A stretch of DNA of 64,000 nt. Origin: Hemileia vastatrix (Eukaryota > Basidiomycota > Pucciniomycetes > Pucciniales > Zaghouaniaceae). The stretch is from assembly GCA_030280995.1 (NCBI GenBank), contig JASXTE010000008.1:3491001-3555000 (forward strand). Direction: 5' to 3'. A program made the translations under genes and the position numbers. Numbering within the stretch: the stretch's first letter is position 1; every line of letters begins with the position of its first letter. Below, one piece after another: positions 52,674 to 63,668 of the stretch. The notes under the pieces are model-generated. The model saw only the letters and a program-made list of their open reading frames with translations, was not told where the DNA came from and searched no databases.

Positions 52674-53728
52674 GTTAATACTAGAATAAATTGTTTTAAA
52701 TTGTCAAAAAAAAATATATATATATATATATATTTAATACTTGGATTTTTTATCAAGGCAATGAAAAACACCTTACTGTTGTAATGTATTGTTCACGATT
52801 AAAAATTATATAACTTTTTTTTTTCAAGTCTTAGTATCCCTAGTATCTCCTTAAAGTTATCACCAGGTAGTACTATATTATTCTCTATTGAAATCACAGT
52901 AATTTATTTTACTATGTAAAGCAAAATAAAATATAACACTGCGTCAGTAAGATCACACTTTTAGTATAAAACAAGGAGATATCGTACTTTTTAGCTGATT
53001 TCCCCTGAACAGCTTACCACTTTATACTGTTTCTAATTTTCTGCAACAGGCTAGCCAAGATAGAGTGTGTATTACCGTAATTAGCAACGGCGTTGTTTAG
53101 AAGAAAGGAAGGGACTTACAAATAGATGGCTTATTTTTAAAAAACCTCCACTTCGATGTCCAAACCCAGGGATCACTTGTAAGTAATTCCCTCTGCTGGT
53201 TACTCCCGACAGGTTTCACTCAGCTGACGACCCAGTACAGGTGTCAAAAAGAAACAATCAGCTACTCCCGAAAAAGGTTTCGCACGAATGGCTCCTACAA
53301 CCTCAAGGTTCGTAAGGAGACTTGGATACGTGGTTCAACAGGGTAAGAAAATCCTTTCCCCGTTAAAGCACCCTCCTAACCAAAAAAATAAAATATTAAC
53401 TCACGTTTCTTTTCTTGTATCTAGTCTTTTTTTTATTTTTTTTTCTTTTCTTGTCTTCTATCCAGGTACAATCGTCAAGAACCCTTGGGGCAGCTCCAAC
53501 ACTTGCAAGTGAGCACCTCCCACGTCACAACGATGACGGTTTTTTCAAAGGATCTAGGCCATCGTCCAAACAACTTCAGGCAACTCAGGGCGACTGTCGG
53601 TGTCAAGGATAGTGGCTTTATAGTTCAGGATCCTTCGGCGTTGAAGGGATGGAGCGCAAAATTCACTGGAATCCACCGGCGATGAAGGAAGAGAACAAGT
53701 ATCAACAATTTAGGAAAAGACCCCCAAT
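52674..53728 (-). other. Long leader of element C
   Basis: About 1.05 kb between the primer site and gag. It holds a (TA)n tract (52711-52733) and two copies of a TACTCCCGA...GGTTTC motif (about 53200 and 53260, plus view). Small plus-strand frames at 53288-53685 are not supported. No conserved gene. Confidence 0.6.
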
Positions 53729-54482
53729 TGTCAGGGTGTGGACTAGAGGTATAGTAATTTTACGGTAACCCTGAACAAGGTATTAATTAATATAAAGGTG
53801 GTATAACTAATCAATAGAAAATTTAGAGTGTAATAGTTATTTGAGAGGTAGTGACTTCTAAAATAATGGAGATTCTAAATTAGAAGATTTTATTTTATTT
53901 GTTGAAACCTTTACAACACGGTAATTAAATATTTGAACTGAAGCCCTTTTAAATTATAACTAATGATAGGATGTAAATGTAACACCTGATAAAGTAATAA
54001 CAAAAGATAGCAACGTTGGTAACTGGATAAGTGTGTGTAAAATGGAATGATATTTCCACCAAATCTTCCCCCCCTTATATAGACCCAAGAAAGACTAAAT
54101 ACATAAAATAATTCCCATCAGGGGCAAAAGAGAAAGAACAAAGACGTGGAAATAAAGAGACTAAAAATGACAAGAGAAACAAATATAAAGTTTCCAGAGA
54201 AAATAGAAATAAAAAGATAGAAAAGAAAAGAACAATACATCTCATGTGATGTATTTTCCCAGGGAAAAAACCCACGTCAGATGAGAAAGAAATATATACT
54301 AATTTTAATGATTAGAATATATTCCCACTCCAGGATTTTCCACTTTGGAGGGTAATTGGGACATTGGTTCACACCCTCTTTTAGGCATTGTCATTACTGA
54401 AAAATCCTCTGTAAGTTACTGATGTCCTTTACTTAGTTTTTATTATCATATTTACTAATACTTTCAAATCAGCTGGCTGACA
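53729..54482 (-). repeat. Element C 5' LTR
   Basis: 754 bp, same ends as the 3' LTR. The outer end (54482) touches the ACAAT duplication and the resumed frames of element D. Confidence 0.93.
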
Positions 54483-54564
54483 ACAATCCTCAACAGCAGG
54501 GCTCCAGCAGTCACCCTTACATGTGAAAGGCAAGGAGAGACAGGGGAAGTTGGATAAGACCTTG

Positions 54565-54622
54565 GTAAGTCATCCAACTCCTCATAATCAATTGTATCAA
54601 CCTGACAATGAATTACTTATAG
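54565..54622 (+). other. Candidate 58-bp intron at the end of frame b, element D
   Basis: GTAAGTCATC at the donor, CCTGACAAT as branch region, ACTTATAG at the acceptor. Same place as in B and C. Confidence 0.45.
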
Positions 54623-54821
54623 GTAATGATATTGATAAGGAAATATTGGATATAATTGATAAAGATTTAAAGGATTATTCATTTGAAAAAAATATGTTAA
54701 ACTTGTCTTTAAATGAGGACAATGTAAATAGTTTTATTGATCACCAGGATAATGCTATTAATATAAAAATGGAATCAAATGATGAGTCTTCTGATTTGGA
54801 CACAAAAAAATAGAATATTTT

Positions 54822-56448
54822 ATGAAAGAGAATCCTATGGAATCAAAAATAATAAGTAAATTATTATTGAGAATTGAAAAATTGAAAGAGTTCTCAAAAG
54901 AGTCAAACAATAATACAGAAAATGTACTATTACAGCTAACACAATCATTGAGTACCACAGCCAATAGATTAAAAATTATTGAAAATTCAAATGATGAATT
55001 AATCAATGAGAATAAAAGATTGAATTCTGAGATTAGAAATTTAGAAAATAAATTAGAACATACTCAGAATGTTATGACTACCATTGAGGGATGTGTTAAA
55101 TTATCTTTTTCAAATATAAATGATACTCTGACTCATGTACCTGTAATAAAGTATATTTTACAAAAAGTAGAAATAGAAGTAGCAAACATATTGAAAAATA
55201 GTGAAAAAATAAGAGATAACACTTCTTATGTGGCAAGAGTACCAGTTTTCATGAAACACCCAAATGAAACACCAATGATGGAACATTAACATAGTGTCAT
55301 GGGCTCTAAGAACAATAAATCAGTAAAAGATGAAATAAATGATCATCTTTCCAAATTAAGTGAATTACTGAATATTCCTCAGGTTAGGGAAGCAAGAACT
55401 AACCAAAAGAACTGGTCTAAGTTAGATCAGTACCCTTCTTTTGATGGGGATTCAAAATCTGATTGGCAGCAATTCATACAAAGAATTGATAACTTTTTTT
55501 TTTTACAAATTACCTGATGATGAAATTACTTCAAATTTAATATCTTTATTTACAGATGTGGCCTTATTATGGTTTGAATCTGTATTGAGTGAGGGAACTA
55601 ATTACTCCTGGAATGAATGGAAGGCACTAATTGAAAGGCAATTTGGTGGCCCAAAATTTAGAATCACTCAAAAAAGATTGTATGTAAAATCCAGATATAA
55701 TCCAAATGCTGGAGATAAAACCATGGTATTTTTAATGAATTTAATAAAAATCATGAAATCCATGGATCCAAAAATGGATTATGAAGAGTGGAAAGAAAAG
55801 ATAATATACTAGTTGCCTATCTCAGTTAGAGACATTATTGTAGCTAGAACTGAAACCATCAGAGATACCTCTGGATTCATTAATATATGCAATGAGATAT
55901 TATTAAACCACAAGTATGAAACCAAGTATAACAATTACAGACAAAGTGTTGACGTGGTAAAACCTACTACAAGTGAATTGCCAGTGGAGAAGAAAAAACC
56001 TTCAGCTCCCCTTCTCCCTAAGAGACAGGAGAATAACACTTGTTACAAATGTAATGAACCTTGGGTAAAGGGTCACACGTGTAAGAAGAGAATAAATGTT
56101 ATTGAAACCTCACACAATTCTGAACCAAGTAATCATGAAGATGAGAATTTGGAATCCAGTGAGGATTGCAAAAGTAACATATCTTACAGTGATGATGAAC
56201 ATGAGATATTTGTATTAGAACAGGATATTATGTTCCTGAATGATGCTATACCTCATACAGACACATCTTCAACTTCCATTGAGGAAGCTGAAATAATTAA
56301 AGATGTATCTCATGATACTTACAAAATAACACCTATCAGAGCACCTGTTATTATATGTGGAAAAGAAATGAATGCCATTCTTGACACTAGGGCTGCAGGT
56401 ATTGTAGTTTCTATTAATACATTAATGAAACTTGACAGTAAGTATTAG
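54822..56448 (+). pseudogene. Element D gag (coiled coil, capsid, finger) and protease
   Basis: Coiled coil 54822-55289, then after a TAA the capsid part with SDWQQFIQRIDN; a T-run at about 55491-55505 shifts the frame into LPDDEITSNLISLFTDVALLW. After a TAG (55810-55812) comes LPISVRDIIVARTE, the finger CYKCNEPWVKGHTC and the protease site ILDTRAAGIVVS, in which DTGA has become DTRA. A TAG at 56446-56448 ends it; the frame then continues to 56557. Dead. Confidence 0.8.
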
Positions 56449-57872
56449 GAAGAACTAGAACCTGTACAGACAAAGAACTGGAGGGGTTTTGGTTCAGTAT
56501 TAAATCCAATTGACAAATACAAAACTGCTGTATTCTTTAAGTATAATAATGGATATGTGAGAGCAGTGTGTGACTTTGTTGTAATGGAAAATAATAATTG
56601 CAGTGATTGGTTTATTATTTGCAATGACTTATTGACAAAATTTGGTATCAAACTAGATCCTGCAAATAGTTGCTTCACTATAGGCGTAAATGCAAAAAGA
56701 AAATTCAAGTTTTGCTCTGAAAATTCAGTTTATTCCATTGCTTCTAAAGAACAAGTGCAAGGTGGAAGAACCACCTCTGAAGTGGTAGAATTGGAAAATG
56801 AAATCCAAAAAGCCTCTTTCAGTCCTCAACTCTCAAAAATTGAAGAAGAAAATATTTTGAGATTGATTAAATCATATCCTATGGCATTTTCTCATGGTTC
56901 AAATGAACTAGGATTGGTAAAAGACCATGAGATGTAAATCTCTTTAAGTTGTGATCTGGATAATATTCCTGGCAGTTTGAAAAAGAAACCTTTACCAGCT
57001 TCTCCTGAAAAAAGGAAAGACATTTTTTAGACAACATTAAAATGTTTTCAGAATTGGGTATTGTTGAATAAAGTGGACACAAAACCTAAGAATTGTGTTA
57101 TTTCACCAGTTTTAATATCTTATGAAAAATATAAGGAAAGATTATGTGGTGATTATAGAGCTCTGAATACATTCAATGTGGATGATATTTACACTCTATC
57201 AAGTATATCTTATATCCATGCTACCTTAAAATGAGCAAAAGATATTTCCTTTCTGGATGGAAACAATGGTTACCACCAGATTTTAAATCATTTAAACAAA
57301 TAACCAAGGTTATATATACACCCTGGTACTAAACCCTTTATTCATATGCAACAAATGTGTAGAAAGCATGCTGAAGAATGCATCCAAAAAGCATTTGAAT
57401 ATGAAAAGAAAAGGTGGGATAAATCTCGTAAAGAATTTGAATTCAAAAAAAAGAGATGAAGTCCTAATTTAAACATTACATTTTAACTTACAAGGTAATG
57501 TTAAATTAAAGGATCCCTTTGTAGGACCTTTTGTAGTAAGCAAAATGGTTGGTAATGATGCAGTGGAAGTAATATTATATGCTCCATATTATAGGAAACA
57601 TCCAGTTTTCCCAATCTCATTATTGAAACCTTACCATGCAAATGATCCTGACTTATTTCCAAAAAAAAGGGGTAAGGCCTAAAAAGCAACCTGAAGAAAT
57701 TGTGGAAAAAGAAGAGATTGAAAAAATACTCAAGAAGAGAATCCTTACTAAGGAAAAAGGAACTGATTATTTATTAAGATTTAAGGGGAAATCAAATGAA
57801 TTTGGTAAATGGATACCTGAAAAAGAAATTTCAAATTTATCCTCTCTTCTTAAGAAATTTAAACAGAAATAA
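56449..57872 (+). pseudogene. Element D pol remnant: RT start fused to integrase tail and chromodomain
   Basis: RT start (FGIKLDPANSCFTIG, LVKDHEM, LCGDYRALNTFNVDDIY) runs to about 57303 with several stops. Sequence then jumps to the tail HPGTKPFIHMQQMCRKHAEEC, FNLQGNVKLKDPFVGPFVV, the AT-hook KKRGRPKK and a chromodomain (EIEKILKKRILTKEKG, YLLRFKGKS, KWIPEKEISNLSSLLKKF). Compared with C about 680 residues (RT core, RNase H, integrase core) are missing. Confidence 0.85.
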
Positions 57873-58052
57873 ATTTCTGTTCAACCAGCTGAGGGGTTAA
57901 AAAACCAGTACTCATAATATTTTATTATGTTTTATATTTTTAAAGAATAATCTTTAATGCTACAGAATTAATCTGAATACCTGAAAAATTACAAATAAAT
58001 AAAGAAAATGTATAACTTATCATTTTTTATTGGTTTTTTTTGGGTGGGTGAG

Positions 58053-59552
58053 TGTCAGCCTGAATATCTGCAGGACTGAGTAAAAAGTACTTATAAGTTA
58101 TTATAAACACATGAACTATACATGGGTATAATAATTAAGAGTACACAAATAGTATACATAAGTAAATTTATGATAATATACAAAATATGCCATTATAACA
58201 CCTTATATACACGCATATATCCACCTTTTATAAGTATTAGGTACTTAATATTAAGTTGGAATATGTTAGGGTAATCTTAAGAACCTTAAGTATAAGGCTA
58301 CATACTTTTTAAGTACACTCAAAGCTGTTATTTTCACTGTTTTATGCAAAAAACAAGAAATGCACTTTATTTCACTTAAAAGTTGACTATATGCACCATA
58401 AATTTGAGAATATCAAAAATGCGCTTTGACAGATTGATTTGTCTCATTTAGGACTATTGAATTGGCTATTTAAATGCATAAAAATAACACTTTTTAAATT
58501 TGTGTTTTTTATGCCAGAAATGGCTTCTGTGTACTGGCCACATACTTCCTGCTTTTTTCCTGTGTGAATAGCTTCATTTTTAGCAAATTTAGCTTTTTCA
58601 CACTAATATTACCCCACATTCTACACCCACTGTGGGGAAACATGCTAAAATAGGTGACAGGCACTTATTTAGTGTCCTAGCTTAATTAATAATGCATTGA
58701 CCTTGTTTATATGAACTGATTTCATTAATAACCTTACTCTTGGCGTCTTATATCATCACCATGCTTAAATTCACCTAAATTTAGTCAAGTATTTACCCGT
58801 GCAAGCGCCTGCCAAGGACTGCATGTAGTTACCCCACATCTCACGCTCTTTTTTGAGTTTTTGGGTGGTTTCTCAGTCAATATTGGGTATTTTTGAATGG
58901 TAATTTCACGTAGTATAATGTAAGGATCAGCCCCTTTATTTCTACAGTGAATCTCCCTTATTATTAAGCTATTATTAACCTTAAAAATTCCCCTTTAGAC
59001 CTTTCTATTATTGTTTATTACGCATATATTCTCTTTTTATCTTATTTCTTAATTTTGATGGATTTTCCTTATTAATACAGGATTTTGGCAGTTGTTACTC
59101 TTCTAATTATGTCATGGGTTACTGGGGATATTGATGGCCATGTCTATTATTTAGTTTGAGGCGTCATTAACTGTGTATTGGAGTGCTACATCAAGGGATT
59201 CATTAGGGAACTCAGTGTGTATAAAAGGAGGAGGTTTTTGGGTCTTGTTTCTACATTCTTTATCATTTACAATTTAATCAATATAACCAAATAAATTACA
59301 GTACATATCAATTAGTACTTTTATAAGACTTTTGAATAGTATCTGAATTATAAAATCTATTTTTCTACCAACTACAAAGATTGTAAGCCATATATAAAAA
59401 TAGTGAGAATTATATTACTGAGACCTTTAATTTGATAATATTTTACTACTTGTTGGATTTCTACTACAGTATTCATATAGGACCATTAAAATCTTCTAGA
59501 CAACTGACCATTCAAGCTAGTTCACATCTTTGTACTTGACCTCAGCCTGACA
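58053..59552 (+). repeat. Element D 3' LTR
   Basis: 1500 bp matching 43139-44639 closely. The preceding TGGGTGGGTGAG (58041-58052) is the purine-rich end. Its end touches the CCCTT duplication. Confidence 0.9.
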
Positions 59553-59790
59553 CCCTTTCCCCCCCTTTATCCCCCTTTACCCCTTTTAGGCCACCTCTTA
59601 ACTCTCCCCCCTCCCCCCTCTCCCCTCCACTACTGGCCTAAAGAGGGCAAAGAGGGTGATAAAGGCAGGAAAAAGAGCACCTAAAGGGGGGAAAGGTGAG
59701 GAAGAGATGAAGGGGAAATTGAGACAGTCAAGAAGGGGGGAAAGGAGGAAAAAAGAGCATGACAAGATAGAAAAGAGGGAGAGAAAAAAC
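59553..59790. repeat. C-rich/G-rich block of cassette E, right half
   Basis: A short C-rich stretch, then G-rich units (ATAAAGGCAGG, CACCTAAAGGGGGGAAAGG). Together with 43005-43138 it corresponds to the 1200-1815 palindrome. Confidence 0.7.
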
Positions 59791-60108
59791 AAAAAAAATT
59801 AGTTTAACCTTGAAAAAAATAATTGAAGCACTTACAAAAAAAAAAAAAAAAAAAAAAGCGAAAAAAAATCATGATTAGCATATAAAAATTCAATAAAAAT
59901 GAAAAAATGACTTATCTGGTGAGATGTGTTAGAAAAATGCAAGCAAAATATTTGAGGGATGTTTGAGGAGAGGAGAAAAAGGATATGAGTGAATAATGAA
60001 AAAAAGAAACACTGAAAAAATATGTGATTTCAGAAAATATGCAATTTTATGTTGAGCTGGTGAAAGAAAACCAATGAGCCATCCAAAAAAGAGATATTCA
60101 CCGTAACT

Positions 60109-61620
60109 TCAAAAAAAATGAAGATGAAACAAACAAAATACCAAGCCAAGTGAATAAATTATACAAAGTGGAAATTTGGAAAGTATGAAAACAAAAAATA
60201 AAAAGGGTTGTGTGTTAAAATGGTGGAGGGTGATTGGCATAATGACAGAGTGTATGCTGGTTGAATGAATGTTTTTTGATTCAAGGGAGGGGAGAGCCGG
60301 TGATGGTTCAGGATCCTCTTCTTCATAAAGATCATTCCACTCATCCTTTAAATCAGCTAGAATATTGTGGAGTATTACACAAGTCAAGATCTAATGATTT
60401 GCAGTTTTGATCTCCATTTTTTTTTTTGAAATTTGATTCTGAGCTCCCAGAGACTAAAAAATATTCACTTTAAAACACCAATAGCATGTTCAATCTGCAC
60501 TCTTGATTGGGAAAGGTGATAATCAAAGGTGTTTTGGGTGTCATTTTCTCAAGTTGCACCATGGAAAGCAGGTATAATGTACTTTCCACTTGCATATGCT
60601 GAGTCTGCAAGGATGTACTGAGATTCATCAAATTATGAGTCAGGACTTTGAGAAATCATCATTCTTTGGAAGATGAAAGAGTCATGAAATGAGCCAGAAG
60701 GTGATAATCAAAGGTGTTTTGTGTGTTATTTTCTCAAGTTGCACCATGGAAAGCATGTATAATGTACTTTCCACTTGCATATGCTGAGTCTGCAAGGATG
60801 TACTGAGATTCATCAAATTATGAGTCAGGACTTTGAGAAATCCTCATTCTTTGGAAGATGGAAGAGTCATGAAATGAGCCAGGGCAGCCACTATGAAAAG
60901 CAATAAACTTTTTTTTGACATCACATACAAGTTGAACAGCAATACAGTATCTAAAAATAAGATAAAAAGGTAGTTTATGAAAGATGAGAGATTGGAGAAC
61001 ATTTAGAAGAAACTTTTTTTTCAATCAAAATAATGGTTTCCATCATGAGCAGGATTTTGACTCAAAGGTATAGTTTTGCCATCAACAAAACCTACACATC
61101 CATGGAAACCTTTGGCTTGGATTACTTGAGAGGATTCAACTCACTGTTGTGGAGTTGACCAAGCAAGTGTTTGAGACTTGAGGGAAAGGATAGCAATCAT
61201 ACAACAATTGGTGTATAATATCACCGTACCATATCTTATGTTAAAGAGATTATCCAAATGTCTTATAGCAGCACCATTTCCATTTGAGCCAAAGCAACAT
61301 TGTGCAACAGAAAGTTTAATAGTAGGCTCACACTGTTTATTTTGATAATTGTTATGAAAGATAGGATGTTTTGAGATTAGTTGATAATTTTTGAAGAAAG
61401 AATTGGGAGAAGTTTGGAATAGTTCAGTAAATTTTAGTTGAGTAATGTTGAGAGTGGAGTGGAGATCATATCTGGGATCATGATGAAGATTTGGCCCCCT
61501 TGGGTTTATGTAATGCTTTTTGGAAAGAAAAGACATAAAGACTAAAGCATCTCCCAAATCAGAGTCCAATTTATAGTAAAGAACTAAAAGTAAAGTGATA
61601 GTATTCATAGTTTAGTGAAT
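60109..61620 (-). pseudogene. Harbinger transposase, degraded copy
   Basis: Same order as 2362-3672: TITLLLVLYYKLDSDLGDALVFM near 61600, HPIFHNNYQNKQCEPTIKL, FGSNGNGAAIRHLDNLFNI, then the intron (about 60957-61018), IAVQLVCDVKKKFIAFHSGCPGS, and MTCVILHNILADLKDEWND near 60387. Stops, shifts and a 185-bp tandem duplication (60513-60697 and 60698-60882) disrupt it. The second catalytic Asp region is duplicated and the Glu helix region shifted. Confidence 0.85.
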
Positions 61621-61934
61621 TAGCTTCCTAGTAGAGAGGTGTTTCATAGTTGTCAATGGAAGGCTTATGTGATGAGGGAAGTGGGAATTCACTGCCAAAT
61701 GTGCAGTTGGGGTGTGTAGATAGAAAAAAAATTTAAGTGTTTGCCACCAATATTAATTAGAAAAGAGTGAGGAAAGACTTAAGGATAGCATCAGCAATTA
61801 TAAGTCATGTGACTTTCTTTAAAATCCATCATGGATGTGATGAGTTTGGGATCAGGAATTAGGAATAGAAATTGGGGTATAAGAGGCAGGATAATGCATT
61901 ATCATGGATTCCTTATCCACTAGCCCTGGGGCTA
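61621..61934 (-). other. 5' flank of the degraded transposase
   Basis: Matches 3673-3911 (AAGTCATGTGACTTTCTT, AATCCATCATGGATG, ATAATGCATTATC) up to the centre of the CTTATCCACTAGCCC palindrome, where it ends abruptly at about 61935. Confidence 0.75.
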
Positions 61935-62086
61935 CTCAACATAGTAGTAATTTATCTTTGACTTATCTTTGAGCCACTCCCTTGAAGTATTCCTCTGTGC
62001 TTTGAAGGATTCCTCAATCATCTTTGCCAATCTCACTTACTCAGGAACACCCTTGACCTTGTGCATTGGCTGTCCAGTGAAAGTTA
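61935..62086 (+). repeat. LTR end fragment related to element H
   Basis: GACTTATCTTTGAGCCACTCC, ATTCCTCTGTGC and CAGGAACACCCTTGACCTTGTGC parallel the last 150 bp of the H LTR. It ends near GTCCAGTGAAAG, where H has GTGACA. No other part of the LTR is present. Confidence 0.65.
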
Positions 62087-62271
62087 CATTAAAATTACTA
62101 GACACTATAGTCACTACCCATCACCAAATTTAATCTATTTTCACTATTTTACTCTACTGTCTGCATATTCCAAACCTCAATTACTAAAATATGCCAAGGA
62201 ACCATTATAAAAAGTGCTCTCTAAACATACAGAGGAATTAATATACCCTTTCTATTCTGTATCAAGCTATT

Positions 62272-63660
62272 CATTAGAGGGTATCAAATTTGGCCTATCC
62301 ACAATTAAGTTAATTGTGGATATAAATCCTTATACCACAATTTTCTTGTGCAATTATTTTTGCTAATAATTGGGTTATTAGACATTTTACGTGTCAAAGT
62401 TGACCTCTTATCTGACATTTTTCTACTCAATTTTTCATAACCACATCTTGGCCTACTTTCAATCATAACCACATCTTTGACTACTCTCTGTATATGCCTT
62501 CTAAATTTCTGAACACTCCCATTCTCATCTCATCTTGTCTATTCTCTTCATTCAAAACACCTCGCCATCTCATCTTCTTATTTTTGCTCCTTTTAATCTT
62601 CAATTATCTTAACACACCCTGTCATCATAGATCTTCTCAAAGGAAGACCTCCTCCAGTTTTTCTTCAAATTGCACTACTCCCTCTTTCCAGAACTCAGCT
62701 GAGAAATCAAAGACCGTTTAATTAAAAAAAGATGATCATCTCATTCTTATCAACTGGCTGAAAACTAAATATAACTATGATTCTTGTTTTGGTACTTAAA
62801 ATGCAACTGAAGTAGGATAGCCCCCTGCATCAAAAGTTAATGGTTATCTTCTAATGGCCAACAAATTACGGAATAAGTCCACGGGAAGAATAGATCTATT
62901 AACTAAACATATGTCTGAATGCTTCAAGAATTATTGAGCCAAATACAAGAAGGCAAAGACTCTTTCATCTTCTACTGGTTTTGGTATTACTGAATTCAAT
63001 ATCAGTAGGGCATCAAATCCATAGACAATAAAATTGATTCTTTATATCCTTACTTTAAAGAGATGGATGCTCTTTTTGGAGAGTGAGCTGATTTTAATCC
63101 TGCAAACATGTTGGATGGTGAAGATGCTCTCTCCAAACATGATGTCAAAAGAATTCTTTTTCCTTCTTCTTCTACTCAAGCCTCCCCTCATTTACCTTCC
63201 ACAAATCAAGATATCTTTTTAATAGATCCTTATGGCAATATAAACTAACCTGATATAACTCAAGCATGTTTTTTTCTTTTATATTACCATTTTTTTTATT
63301 TACATTTTCTTATTTCTAAAAAGGCTGAAGAACAAATGCAGGATCCACAATCAACTGAGTGAGAAGCCAGAAACAATGATGAGGAAGAAAATGTGACCTT
63401 GAGTAAAAAGTGAAGGGCTTCAAGTATTCTATATTTCCACTCTCAAAGAAGAAGAAAAAGTGATAGTTCATCTCAAACCTCTTTTTCTTCTATCGAAGAG
63501 TTTTTGGAGAAACCTGATGCTGGTGAGTGATACCAAACCTCTTAATATTTACTCTGCTTTTTTCTACTTTTTTTAATATTTATTATCACTTTAGAACATG
63601 TGGAAGTTTCTAAAGAGACTCTAAAGTTTGAAAAGCATGAATAAAAACTCTTTTTGAGTA
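62272..63660 (+). mobile_element. Harbinger-type copy with second gene, degraded
   Basis: Starts AGAGGGTATCAAATTTGG. It codes MPSKFLNT..., CHHRSSQRKTSSSFSS, KKDDHLILINWLKTK, a stop, MSECFKNY, KYKKAKTLSSSTGFGIT, MDALFGE, a stop, then DGEDALSKHDVK and, after an intron near 63260-63325, the coiled-coil tail. Match to copy G stops at about 63668. Several in-frame stops; no transposase. Confidence 0.65.
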
Positions 63661-63668
63661 GGGATGAC

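Larger units (their letters stand above)
45769..54482 (-). mobile_element. Ty3/Gypsy element C, nearly intact
   Basis: 8714 bp with two 754-bp LTRs (about a dozen mismatches by eye), perfect duplication ACAAT (45764-45768 and 54483-54487), tRNA-type primer site GACCCCCA (53719-53726, plus view), and purine tract GTGAGGAG beside the 3' LTR. The whole gag-pol from 52673 to 46527 is one reading frame with three stops and no shift. It is the youngest insertion here. Confidence 0.95.
45400..54568 (+). pseudogene. Element D overlapping frame b, split by C
   Basis: Parts 45400-45768 and 54488-54568. The product starts MEGKDSP, has MSLEERERLLKQVSIKKAK, a long coiled coil (VDQINNLEKRAAQGFIEVNQ), VSQWKWDWYAQNY, then HPY, a basic end and RPW-stop. 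One TGA (54524-54526) breaks the basic end. The alignment with B in this frame is clear while the overlapping frame a aligns poorly. The family is not recognised. Confidence 0.6.
45312..54813 (+). pseudogene. Element D gag N-terminal frame (frame a), split by C
   Basis: 45312-45768 continues at 54488-54813 once element C and one ACAAT copy are ignored, and the frame stays open across the joint. The first part is Ser/Lys/Gln-rich; after LLIGNDIDKEILDIIDKD it becomes Asp/Asn-rich. It overlaps frame b (45400-45768 plus 54488-54568). The frame ends in a TAG at 54811-54813. Confidence 0.65.
43139..59552 (+). mobile_element. Ty3/Gypsy element D, split by element C and internally deleted
   Basis: LTRs at 43139-44639 (1501 bp) and 58053-59552 (1500 bp) are flanked by the perfect duplication CCCTT (43134-43138 and 59553-59557). 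Without element C it is about 7.7 kb. Most of RT, all of RNase H and the integrase core are deleted at about 57303. It cannot move by itself, but LTRs, primer site, gag remains and purine-rich end are present. Confidence 0.9.

Noticed and set aside
53288..53685. Plus-strand frames in the element C leader.
   Set aside because: No homology, opposite to the element, short; likely chance.
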